Positions 45,623 to 55,740 of a DNA stretch of 64,000 bases are shown here, one piece after another. This DNA comes from Phyllostachys edulis (taxonomy: Eukaryota > Streptophyta > Magnoliopsida > Poales > Poaceae): the NCBI GenBank assembly GCA_036346405.1, contig CM070551.1, positions 62,524,587 to 62,588,586 on the forward strand. The letters are read 5' to 3'. Within the stretch, counting starts at the first letter, position 1; every line of letters starts with the position of its first letter. The notes under the pieces are model-generated. The model saw nothing but the letters and a program-made list of their open reading frames with translations. It was not told the DNA's origin and searched no databases. The position numbers and the translations under genes are program-made.

Positions 45623-46004
45623 GTGAGTTGTATGAGGCATGACATCCTAGAAATAGAGACAAAGCCCTCTAGTTTTGTAACTTGGTTCATGTACTCTTTT
45701 CCCATCAATGGAACATGATGTTCTTGTCTTAGATCTTGGACTAGATCTTGTATCCTAAGGGCTTTGGATTAAGCTCTTGCCTTCCATGGATTTGGTTGGC
45801 GCCTTTTGGCTTATCTTCACCTTTAGAACAATATCTAGCTCAGCACGTTGAAGTTGTTCCTTCAACATTTTGTGTTGTTTATATCCATCAACACGTTGGA
45901 GAGTTTCCTCCAATACTTATCTTGCATCAGTTTGGTATCAAAGCTCGTTGTCTATTTTGTAGCAGCAGAGTGGAGTTGTTCCTCCACCACCTTGTGCTGC
46001 TTCA
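45623..46004 (+). repeat. Element X 3' LTR, right fragment
   Basis: Resumes the 3' LTR after the 22-kb insertion and matches 20905-21267 closely, ending CTTGTGCTGCTTCA. The TATA box is changed to TAGAAATA (45648-45655). Confidence 0.88.
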
Positions 46005-47294
46005 CCTGCCTCCACTCGCCTGAACCCTAACCCTAGCCGCCACCCACCCATTCGTGCCTACTCCCTCCTCCTCCCATGCCAGGGACTGGCCACCGCGACC
46101 TCCGTCGTCCTCCTACGCCACTGCCGCCAACCCTCCTCCCCCACAGGCACCGCCGTCCCACCCGTACCTACATTATCAGAATATATGAGGACTCGTCCGC
46201 CTACATTTTCTCATTCACTAAAACCTTTGGACACAGAAGATTGGCTTTGTTCTATTGAGAAAAAGCTCGCCATTGCTCAATGCAATGATCGTGAGAAATT
46301 TTTTTATGCTTCACATCAGTTGGATGGTATAGCCGCATAATGGTAGGAGAACTATACTACAGCTTATGAAAATTCACAAGCTATTACTTGGGAAGAATTT
46401 TCAACAGCTTTTCGTCAAGCGCATGTTCCAAATGGTATAGTGGAAATGAAGAAGAATGAATTTCGCGATCTATAGCAAGGAAACATGTCATTGAGTGAGC
46501 ATCTCAACAAGTTCACTCAACTTTCTCGCTATGCTCCAGAAGATATTGCTACAGATAATGCACGTCAGAAGCGATTTAAGCGTGGACTTAATCCCGGTTT
46601 GAAATTGCAAGTTATCGGGAATGATTATGTAGATTTTCAGCATATGGTGGATAAAGTTGTACTTATAGAAGATTCGCATCGTGAGTTGGACGAATCTCGT
46701 AAAAGGAAAATGATATAGTATGGAGTTCATCAGAATCATCTACAGAGAGCCAGAACTAATGCTCAGCAGCTTGTTCGTTACAATAATTCATCTGCCGTAT
46801 TCAGGACCCCTGCATTAGTATCTCATTCAGTGAACTCAAGAATTCACAATGTCAACAATGGCAACAATCATCGACCTCAGAGGACTGACAATCCAGCTAC
46901 AAGAAATACATGTTTTAAATGCCATGAGATAGGTCATTATGTTAATAAGTGTCTGCAAAAGCAACGGCCAACACCAATTCCTTTCAATTCGAGAGCGACA
47001 CCAGCCAGTACTTCTTTGCCAGGAGCATGAAGAGAAATACCTCAGACTCCAAGTTAAGCTACCAGGACTCCGTAAACTTTAGCAAGAGGACGACTGAATT
47101 ACATCACTGTAGAAGAAATTCAAGTAGCTCAGAACGTCACTTCGGATAAGTCTTTAAGTTAGCCAAGCATCAGTTGTAGCTTTGTTTCACTCATAAGAGA
47201 AATCCATTTGGAAGACTGAGCAAGGTTGAGTTTTGAACCTATTCTTTAGTCGACCCGAATCTCGGGGACGAGATTTCTTTTAAGGGGGTAGAGT
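46005..47294 (+). pseudogene. Ty3/gypsy gag remnant with deleted pol
   Basis: The retrotransposon gag domain is recognisable: DTEDWLCSIEKKLAIAQCND, ITWEEFSTAFRQAHVP, then MSLSEHLNKFTQLSRYAPED and RFKRGLNPGLKLQVIG (46485-46718). A CCHC zinc knuckle CFKCHEIGHYVNKC follows at about 46912-46953. In-frame stops interrupt it before 46340, at 46474 and at 46718. After gag the sequence passes almost directly to a polypurine tract at 47281, so the polymerase genes are deleted. It begins immediately after the element X LTR with no 5' LTR of its own. A different family from the chromovirus at 25.5-33 kb. Confidence 0.88.
47281..47290 (+). other. Polypurine tract of the Ty3 remnant
   Basis: TAAGGGGGTAGAG just before TGTAACATCCC; the standard 3' LTR junction. 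Confidence 0.8.
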
Positions 47295-47990
47295 TGTAAC
47301 ATCCCAAAATTTGGTTTGTTTCTGAAGCTTTAAAAATAAAAGTAACCATTTGAATTTTCTTGTTTAAGTCAACACTTAATTTGAATTTTCATAAATTGAA
47401 TCAATTTAATGTGAATAATCTAAACTTCAATTAAATTAAAAGTTTTTTATTTGGGTTCCTTGAGTTCTAGATGATTTTCTGGAATTTTCTAGGAATTTTT
47501 GGAATTTATTTGCAATTTAATTGAGCTCGATTTGATTTAATTCAACTTCCTAAATTCGAAAGTCACATTAAATTCCAGATTTTCCTTTGGGCCGAAATTC
47601 TTTTTTTTTTGGGGCCATTTTCCTTTCTTTCGGCCCATTCCTTTTCTTCATTTTCCTTTCTTTTTCTTCCCCGACCTTTTGTTTTTCCCCAGCCCAGCCG
47701 AGCCGCTCACCAGCCCAACTACTTCCTCACTTCTTTCACTGTCGTTCGCCCCACCCATGTCAGTCCTTCCTCTTCTCCCTGCACTGGACTCCTAGTCCCG
47801 TGTCCATGTCTGACACGGCAATGCAGCTGGCTTCCTCTGAAACTCTCCTGTACCCAGCCTTTATAAGCAGAGCGACCCGCGTCAAAACGTTCGCATCGAT
47901 CTCTCCTCTCCCAAAACCATGAAGCCCTGGCCCTGATTTCGTTTTCATTGCGCCACATTTTCGTCGACAAGCTCACCAAAGAATCTAGTC
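47295..47990 (+). repeat. Truncated 3' LTR of the Ty3 remnant
   Basis: Starts TGTAACATCCCAAAATTTGG after the polypurine tract and ends without an LTR terminus near 47990, where copia-type sequence begins. Open frames at 47587-47979 are not genes. Confidence 0.65.
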
Positions 47991-48453
47991 CCGCTATTAT
48001 AATTTAATGGAGTATTTTGGTGATTAATGACAAATTTATATATGAGACTAACACTTCTATTGTTATACCTATTGCTTAGTCTCAATTGGATGAAAAGGTG
48101 AAAATCATAGAGGTTTGCATTCGACATCATATTCCTATATCTTGTTGCATTTCTCGGATCCAAAATATAAGTTAAACCCCACTAAAAGTCTAACTTGAAT
48201 ATGTGCATATGTCTTTATTACACATTCGTGTATGCACACATTTAGGGGGAGTTCACTCTATGTTTTGTGGTTTCATTAGTATTGATCCTTGATTTCTACT
48301 TTGAAACATATCATATGAGTATCCAAAACTTGTGTAGTTTATATATACTCATATGACTTTACATTCCATTAATTGCAACTGTGATGGTTGTAATCAATTA
48401 CCAAAGAGGGAAAGATTAAAGTATCTTGTTCCACCATTATGAGTTAATAGTAT
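47991..48453 (+). other. Copia 3' internal sequence with polypurine tract
   Basis: Contains a TTTAGGGGGAG tract near 48242 and ACCAAAGAGGGAAAG near 48403, as found before 3' LTRs of SIRE-like copia elements. A TTTTGGTGATTAATGACA motif near 48016 resembles a second LTR start. No coding frame. Confidence 0.45.
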
Positions 48454-49024
48454 GTTGTGGTAATTAATGACAATCACATTGTGGAACTACCATTTTCCAT
48501 GAGTTGGATAAATATGTTATGTTCTATAATAATGAAGACTTTGGATGGCATCATGAGTTGATCGTCATCAAGTCAAGACCAGGGATGAAGGAAATCATCA
48601 TGTGTTGACAATGTTCAAGAAGAGGAGATGATCATGAGTTGATCATCAAGTCAAAAGAAGACCCATCATGTGTTGATGGAGGTCAAGTGCAAGCATGAAT
48701 CATGGGTTGATGCATATTCAAGCCAAGAACTTGAAGTAAAGGAGATCATCATGTGTTGATGATTATCAAAGTCAAGAACCCGGACTTGAAGTGAAGATAT
48801 GCGTCATCAAGCTTCATGTGGATGTGCAAGGAAAAGGTTTGACTAGCTAGGGCTAAGGATGTGTTCCTAGTCTTTTACCGGTCTTGGTGTTTCATGGAAG
48901 ACCGGATTGCTAGTATAGGTTGTCGCAATATTAAGAGGGGTCTTAACTAGTAGCTTGAGTTTGTCATGTGTTGATAGCTCATTGCGCTTACTTTAGCTAT
49001 CATTAGCATGTTGCCAATATTTAC

Positions 49025-49250
49025 GAATGTGTTTTGCAAATAGTCGAGGCTCATGCATAATCCTTGTAACATGTGACTTTAATTTGCGAATGTGTTTTGC
49101 AAATGGTTTAAGTCTACATACCTTATTCCTTGTGGCATTGGTTCTAAAAGTTGGCAAATGTGTTTTGCAACTTGTTGAGAATCTTGCCTTTAAACCTTTG
49201 TTTGCATCATGCATCAACTTGGCAAATGTGTTTTGCAAATTGAGTTGAAG
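49025..49250 (+). repeat. Fourfold AATGTGTTTTGCAA repeat in copia LTR
   Basis: Four copies of a core AATGTGTTTTGCAA, spaced about 63-70 bases. Confidence 0.8.
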
Positions 49251-49279
49251 CGAATGCAATGAGTGCTTTTCTCAGAAAA

Positions 49280-49985
49280 AGTGGTAGTACTGACATTATG
49301 TTAGCGGAACTACCACAATACGTAGTACCGATGTTTTTTTGGCTGAACTACCGCACTGCGGTAGTACCGGGGTTGTATGGCGGAACTACCGCAACCCGGT
49401 TTTATCAATCCTTTCGCGGTACGTGTTTTCCAGTAAGACACCTATTGAGCATGTGTTGCTCTCTTGAGGTGCGGTAGTACCGGCGTTTGTGTGGCAGAAC
49501 TACCGTGGAGCGGTAGTATCGCATTTCCTTAGTTGTACTACCGATGAACGTTTGGGCCGTTCGAACGCATGATCCAATCGTGCGGTTAAGACCTGTGGTC
49601 CGAACGGCCCATCGAATCTGAGCCGTCCACATGGCGAGTCCGATCGGGTGAACTGGTCCGGTCAAGCGGTAGTACCGGAGCTTTGTGGTGGAACTACCAC
49701 GTCGCGGCAGTACTGCATTTCCTTGGTGAAACTACAGCAGCCCGGTTAGTCCGATTTAGTGAGCGGTACATTTTTTCCAGTGAATGCCATATGTTGGACC
49801 TAAAGTGGAAGTGGTAGTAATGCCATTGTAAATCGGAACTACCGGAGAGCGGAACTACCGTGTCTTACTTAGTGGTAGTACCACGCCGCGTTTTCAACAG
49901 CTAGTTCAGAAGTCTATTATAGCTGTTACTGTGCTGTCAGTGGGAATACGGTAGTACCGGACGATGAACGGCGGTACTACCGCTC
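49280..49985 (+). repeat. Palindromic CGGTAGTACCG repeats in copia U3
   Basis: About a dozen copies of GGTAGTACC and the paired form GGAACTACCGC, irregularly spaced at 30-60 bases, upstream of the TATA box. Confidence 0.8.
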
Positions 49986-50038
49986 GTGCTAATTTTTTCA
50001 GCATCTTTTCCTCCAATGGCTAGTTTTTGTGTGTGGGC

Positions 50039-50046
50039 TATAAATA
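50039..50046 (+). promoter_or_regulatory. TATA box of the copia LTR
   Basis: TATAAATA, with CCAATGG 27 bases upstream and the palindrome array ahead of it: a normal LTR promoter layout. Confidence 0.6.
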
Positions 50047-50826
50047 CCCACCTTGGCCGGTTGTGGGAGTTGTTGCTGAAGTTGCTGATGCCATATACAT
50101 TCCCTTGAGCTAAGAGCAAGCCCTCTCATTTCTTTTGTGCATGTGTTGCACTTAGTGAGCTTAGAGACCAAACCCTAATTGCATGTGTTGCATTAGGTAG
50201 TGGATTGTGTATCCACTTGAGCTTAGACACTTGATTCATTCAAGTGAAAGTCTTCGACTTATTTCTCTTGGTGTTTACCGACACCTAGATGGCGTGGAGG
50301 CGTCGTGGTCCGGTGATCTTCACAAGTAGCTTGTGAGAAGGCCCGGCGTTTGTGAGTGGCTTGGTGCTCGCCATCTCCGGAGTGGAGGAAGAGTAACCCC
50401 TAGTGGATCGAGGTTTTGGTTCGTGTTGGAACCGATCCAAGTAGTTGGACTTACCTCGGAGGTGTTGGCTTAATTCGTAGAGCCGGTCCAATTGGTTTGA
50501 GCTTATCTCAATGTGGATTAGGGGAGACTGGCATATCTCCGAACACCACGGTAAAACATCATCGTGTCATCGTGGTTTGCAATCTTGTGCTTTACTATAT
50601 TGCAATTTGTATTCTTAGAATTAAATCGCTTACTTGTCTTTGTATGCTTGCAATCTTTTATTTAGTCTCTTGTTGTTGATGCATTTAGTAAAGACGAGTT
50701 GTTTTAGGCTTTAATTGTGCAAAACCGAATTGATTTACAATTCCGTACAAAACTCGATTTTAGCCAAAGAAGCTTTTAAAACCGCCTATTCACCCCCCCT
50801 CTAGTCGGCCTCCTCGATCTTACAAG

Positions 50827-50838
50827 TGGTATTAGAGC
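50827..50838 (+). other. Copia primer-binding site
   Basis: TGGTATTAGAGC, complementary to initiator methionine tRNA with one change, just after the LTR. Confidence 0.75.
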
Positions 50839-50881
50839 TTGGTCTCTCATTTATTAGGCTTCACCGCTTAAAGAGTAAAGG

Positions 50882-51375
50882 ATGGCTAGTGAGGGTTTCT
50901 CGTTTGGTAGAGCACCACACTTTGATGGTTCAAATTATGCTTATTGGAAAATTAGAATGATCATCTTTATTAAGGCCATGAGTCCAAACCTATGGAGAAT
51001 TGTTGATGTAGGTTTTGCTACTCCGATTGATCCACAAAACCCCACTCAAAGGGAAGAGAAAAACTTGCAACTCGATGCTCAAGCTTTAAATGCTCTATAT
51101 AGCGCTTTGAGTGTAGAGGAGTTCAATAGAGTAAGCAATCTTGAAAATGCTCATGATGTTTGGACAACTCTCATGGAAATTCATGAGGGAACCTGTACGG
51201 TCAAAGAAGCTATATTGCATAGGTTAAAGCTCAAGTACGAGTCATTTACCATGTTGCCTCATGAGAGCATCAATGAGATGTATTCTAGAATGAACAACAT
51301 AGTAAATGAGCTCAAAGGCACATCTTGTGATTTAACCAATCTTGATATTGTACGTAAGATGCTTAGGGCTCTACT
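50882..51375 (+). pseudogene. Copia gag (UBN2-type), N-terminal part
   Basis: Gag polyprotein start of a Ty1/copia element. MASEGFSFGRAPHFDGSNYA opens the frame, followed by YWKIRMIIFIKAM, ENAHDVWTTLMEIHEGT and TMLPHESINEMYSRMNNIVN, all marks of the plant UBN2/DUF4219 gag domain. The frame stays open for about 165 codons and is cut at RKMLRALL by a solo LTR. It continues at 53777 with DKYETLVTLFLN, so the break is exact. It would encode the capsid protein of the cytoplasmic particle; the split copy cannot. Confidence 0.92.
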
Positions 51376-51380
51376 GGAGA

Positions 51381-52371
51381 TGTAACACCCTGGCTATTTG
51401 GAAGCCAAGATATCACCTAAGAACTCTAACATACAGCACATTGCGGAAGAATCTGAATAATATAACATCTAAAGGCATAAATAAATCAACTATAACATGG
51501 AGAAGGTATCCTTCCTTCACCGTTTAAATGTATTTATTATAGTTCGTCGTTAAACAAGGTTCACAAGCAATAGTAAATCAACCATATCATGGAGAAGGTA
51601 TCCTTCCTTCTCCATCTAAACTTATTTATTACAGTTCGTCAATAATGAGTGAAGGATAGAACTAATTTATAATCTTGAACTTGAATAGGATGATGTGAAT
51701 GAGTAGTGCGTGTCTACTCCCTCCCAAAAGAGCCAACATCAATGATTACCTATAAAACAAACAACGCAAGAATGAGTCCAAGACTCAGCAAGTACAATGA
51801 GTAAATGGAACATACCACAAACATTAACGAGTCAACATCATTGAACAATATGAAGGAATCACAGAATCAGTATTTGAATGAATGCAATGAATGGAGTGAA
51901 TGGAATGGAGGGACTACACACATGCACATACGGTATTGCTAGTGACACACCCGTCGGTGTTCACTTAAGCCCGCATTTAACAAAAGGCGGATCCAAGTCC
52001 CGTATGAAGAACGTTTACACGGGTGTCCCAAAACGCCCACATTGGAATGGTGGGGCCCACTTTGGAATGGTGGGTCTTACGTGCCCATACCGGAATTGAT
52101 GGGTCTTTTAATTCACTCCGTGGATGGAACATGAATAATGAATGTATGGAATGAAATACGATATTGAAAAGACACACTCTCGAATCATGGAGATAACACA
52201 CATATGGAAGGAATATGAACTTAAATATTATCATGGATCTTAGAAAAGTACAGGATCAACATCAAGCACTCAACATTTCCTAAACATCAAAACATCAAGG
52301 TATTTGCCTTCATGCGATGCGACGCGTTGTGAGGCAATGGCGGTGCTCCTAAACCCAAGCCTCTCCGCCAC

Positions 52372-52424
<53 letters not shown>

Positions 52425-53776
52425 ATAAGAACAACATAAAACATGACGCTTCCATTAACGCATTACAACGCCTTACCGACAACCCACAACTAACTAGATA
52501 GTTCTAATCAAAAAGCAGATGACACGACCATAGAACTCGACATCGGCAGCAGCACGGAATCACTCATAACTAACGGTCTGGAACTCGGAACGAGGTGAGC
52601 CTAGTTTCTGTGGATTCTTAACTAACAAATATACAATACTCTAGTTGACAAGATAATCTAATTCGGCCAATTTAGTATGCTAACAGATAGATAAACTTTC
52701 AGAACAGAATCTGCCTAAATGAACAAATAGCAGTACTAAATTGATCATAACTTTTAATGTATAACTCCGAATTGATCGTTCTTTAATAATATGGAAAGGT
52801 TATTGAATTACCCACAACAACCTAGTTGGGTGAAAACCCAGATTCTTCCAATTACATTTTCATATTTTACAAAATAACAAAACAGATTAATCTCGTCAGA
52901 AATCTGGACAGCAGATATTAAATCTATCATAACTTTTGATTCGTATGTCGGAATTAGGTGTTCTTGGCGGCCACGGAAAGCTAAAAACATTATCTAGATA
53001 TCTCTAGGAGATGGGCATGCCCAATTCGGCTTACAAGAACCCGAAATTGACCCCACAAGGTACTAGACAGAATTGAACATCTACCGGCAGCAAAACGATC
53101 CAACCCAAATAATCGAATTCGCAACTAATCCTCATCAACCAGCGGGGAAAGCACTTCGTTACCCTTGTAGAACCCCAGGAAGATGTTGAACAAAAACCCA
53201 CGAAGAAGCTCTCCTTCCTTTCCCTTCTCCTCTCTTCTCCCCCTTCCTTCCTCTTCCTTATGACCGACCAATCTGCAGGGGAAACACCGGAGATAGCAGC
53301 GACGGCCAAGGGCATGGCTACTGTAGCGACGCGGGCACTGTAGCAGGGCGGCGGCACTGTAGCAGTACGGAAATACTGTATCAACTAGGGTTTGTGGCTT
53401 TATCCCCCCCTTTCTTGCCTTCAAGTGGGCTACTAGCCTTCCATGGGCCATGGGCCTCTAAGGCCAGCTCTTTCCCCTGCGACTATGGATTGGCGGCCCA
53501 AAACTCTCTTAAAAATCTGAATTTTGAACTTATTTCCATCTCTAAACTTTGTTGCACTCGATATTGAATAAATTTCCCTCTCCCGAATAATATTCTCTCT
53601 AATTGGAATTTAAGGTTTGGAATATTAACGCTAAAGCCGGAGGCCCAAGCTCTAAGTTTCCCCCAAACTCTGAATTTTGAGCTTAATTTCGAATCTAGAA
53701 TTTGGTTGATTTTGAAATTGAATAAATTTTGCTTTTCCGAATGATATTTTTCTCCAATAAATTTTGGGGTATTACA
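51381..53776 (-). mobile_element. Solo chromovirus-type LTR inserted in copia gag
   Basis: 2,396 bp, plus-strand ends TGTAACACCCTGGC and GGGGTATTACA, flanked by GGAGA (51376-51380) and GGACA (53777-53781). The copia reading frame shows GGACA is the original and the left copy mutated. No primer-binding site, polypurine tract or coding region is attached, so internal DNA was lost by LTR-LTR recombination. It contains an (AT)n microsatellite at 52375-52420. Related to the LTRs at 25230, 25528 and 60770. Open frames inside it are not genes. Confidence 0.92.
52375..52420 (+). repeat. (AT)n microsatellite
   Basis: Twenty-three uninterrupted AT repeats. Confidence 0.98.
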
Positions 53777-55260
53777 GGACAAATATGAGACCTTGGTAAC
53801 ATTATTCCTCAATTCATCCAAATTGCCAAGAATAACTCCTACCGCCCTTTTGGGAAATCTCCTCACAAATGAAATGTACAGAAAGGACAAAGATAAGCTC
53901 AAGGAGGTAGCCTCAACTTCAAGCAAAAGAATTCATGCTTTTAAAGCTGAATATGATTCAAGTGAAGATGAGGATCAAGATAAGAAAGATTGTCACACGG
54001 AAGAAGAATTGGTCACTGCCATGAATAAAATGGAAGATCTCATGAAAAGACGTGACTCACATAAACATTCAAGCACATCTTCAAATACAAAGTACCATAT
54101 GACTCTAAGGTGCTACAATTGTCAAAAATTGGGACACATTGCTTCAAAGTGTCCTTATGATGGGGAAGATGAAGAAGAGCCTAAATCATCATCAAGAAAG
54201 AAGAAGGATAACAAAAGAAGATATTTTGTCGGGCTAGCCATAAAGGATGATTCATCAAACCTCTCAAATGCAAATGAGGCTCCATCACTACTTAACATGT
54301 CTACATGCTTCATGGCAAAAGGTAACAATGAGATAAATGATGATGATGAGCCTTCATATGATGATTTGATGGACATGCTAGAGGACTTGAATGAATACGT
54401 TGTCAAGGGGATGTCAAAATTCAAAGTTTTGAAGAAAGAGCATATCTCTCTTCAAAATAATTATGATGTGCTAAAAGATGAGCACGAGTTTCTCCTTCTC
54501 AAGTCGTTCACTAAGTCCAAAGTGGATATAGGCATTACATGTGATTTATTAGATGATATGACATGTGTAGTTGCTAACCCTTACATTACATCTAAGCTTA
54601 GCATATCCACTTCTTGTGATGATTTAGTAGATGTTCCTTGTTGCTCAAAATTAGATGTTTCTATTCCCTCTATGCCTTGTGAGACTAATCTTGTAAAGGA
54701 AAATAATGAGATCAAGGCCCAAGTCACAAAATTAGAGAATGACTTGGAAAGAAGCTACAAAGGGAAGGCCACTCTCGATGATATATTGAGCAAGCAAAGA
54801 AGCTTCCAAGACAAGAGTGGAATTGGCTTCACTCCCAAGAGAAGGAAAATAGCAAGACAAGATACAATGCAAGACACACGAAAAATGTCAAATGCCTTGG
54901 ATGCAATGAGAAGGGCCACAAAGCCTCGGTGTGCCCAAAATAAATGGATGTCAAGTCAAGACATTCAAAGAACAGGCAAACCGGCAAGGAGCAAGAAAAG
55001 AAGACAAGTAGGGGAAGCAAAAGCCCAACTTGCTACAATTGCCGGGAAAAGGGACATATTAGTAAACAATGTTCCAAAGGTATCACTCCTAAGCCTCTTA
55101 TCTAAAATGATCATTATTTGCTTATGAAGGATAAAAATGGCAATGTGTTTGCTAGGATTGTTAGCTCACCTAGGATTATTGTTAGGACCATTTGGGTGCC
55201 CAAATCTATTGTGACTAACATTCAAGAACCCAAACGAGTTTGGGTACCAAAAGGCACTTA
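53777..55260 (+). pseudogene. Copia gag continuation with three zinc knuckles, frameshifted
   Basis: Resumes after the solo LTR with DKYETLVTLFLNSSKLPRIT. The frame carries a CCHC knuckle CYNCQKLGHIASKC (54111-54152), then a long acidic and coiled-coil section (DDEPSYDDLMDMLEDLNEYV, later LVKENNEIKAQVTKLENDLE). A one-base slip near 54850-54890 puts the last two knuckles, CLGCNEKGHKASVC (54893-54934) and CYNCREKGHISKQC (55031-55072), in other frames. A tail reading MKDKNGNVFARIVSS and RTIWVPKSIV precedes a stop at about 55260. No protease, integrase or reverse transcriptase follows, because a Helitron end lies at 55503. The long gag with several knuckles fits the SIRE/Maximus lineage. Confidence 0.88.
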
Positions 55261-55502
55261 AAAGATTAATAGGTACTTAGAGAGGTATTGGAGGTTTGGC
55301 TCACTTATGAAGAGGTGGATTCCACCATGTGCAAAATATGGAGCCAAGTTTGAGGATGATCATGTCATATCATAAGCCAATGCTATTTCGGTAACAAGTA
55401 CTTACATTGAAGTATCTAGCCCTTTTGTCTTGTGTAGGTTGCATTCATAAAAATCTTATAAAAATGGTGTTCTTACTCTTGTTCTTAATCGTCATTATTA
55501 AA
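55261..55502 (+). other. Remaining copia sequence up to the Helitron junction
   Basis: Short decayed frames with copia-like wording (RYWRFGSLMKRWIPPCAKYG). The sequence ends at A (55502), the host base before the Helitron. Confidence 0.55.
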
Positions 55503-55530
55503 CTAGGATGTGACCCGTGCCCTTGGCGCT
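55503..55530 (-). other. Helitron 3' terminus, minus strand
   Basis: CTAG end preceded by a short hairpin with one mismatch; the terminal bases match 10993-11007. Confidence 0.8.
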
Positions 55531-55569
55531 GATATGTTTAATGGTAGGGAATAGGAAAACAGGCAAACG

Positions 55570-55740
55570 AATAACAAAATTAGCACACAGCCAATTAGCA
55601 CAGGTAGTATGAATTCACACTTATTATCTAAATCCAATTAGGTAAATAATAAAATAACTTTTTAGACTTAATTCTAAAAGCTATTCTCATTATTAGAGGA
55701 ATATAAGGCAGGTAAATGTATTTTACTACGCATCCCAGTA
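55570..55740 (+). repeat. Dispersed repeat copy 1 (of three)
   Basis: About 165 bp, including TATTCTCAT(T/C)AT(T/C)AGAGGAATATAA. Diverged copies in the same orientation at 58560-58725 and 59945-60120. Confidence 0.75.

Larger units (their letters stand above)
12791..46004 (+). mobile_element. Element X: low-coding Ty3-type LTR retrotransposon, both LTRs interrupted
   Basis: Defined by two copies of one LTR. The 5' LTR is 12791-13030 plus 20720-21267 (about 788 bp of its own sequence). The 3' LTR is 22985-23458 plus 45623-46004 (about 856 bp). Both start TGA(T/C)GCG(A/G)GACATC and end CTGCTTCA. A primer-binding site TGGTATTAGAGCC (21270) follows the 5' LTR. The internal region of about 1.7 kb holds only a decayed protease-like frame, so the element is a deletion derivative needing proteins from elsewhere. 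Insertions of 7.7 kb and 22 kb stretch it to 33 kb. Its own target duplication is not recognisable (CCGGT left, CCTGC right). Confidence 0.85.
48454..50824 (+). repeat. SIRE-like copia LTR
   Basis: Runs from TGTTGTGGTAATTAATGAC to CTCCTCGATCTTACA, followed by a primer-binding site at 50827. Contains four copies of AATGTGTTTTGCAA at 49026-49240, a palindrome array at 49280-49985, a CCAAT-like motif (50012) and a TATA box (50039). Length 2.37 kb. Confidence 0.7.

Noticed and set aside
12786..46009. Target duplication of element X
   Set aside because: CCGGT at the left and CCTGC at the right share three of five bases; not enough to call.
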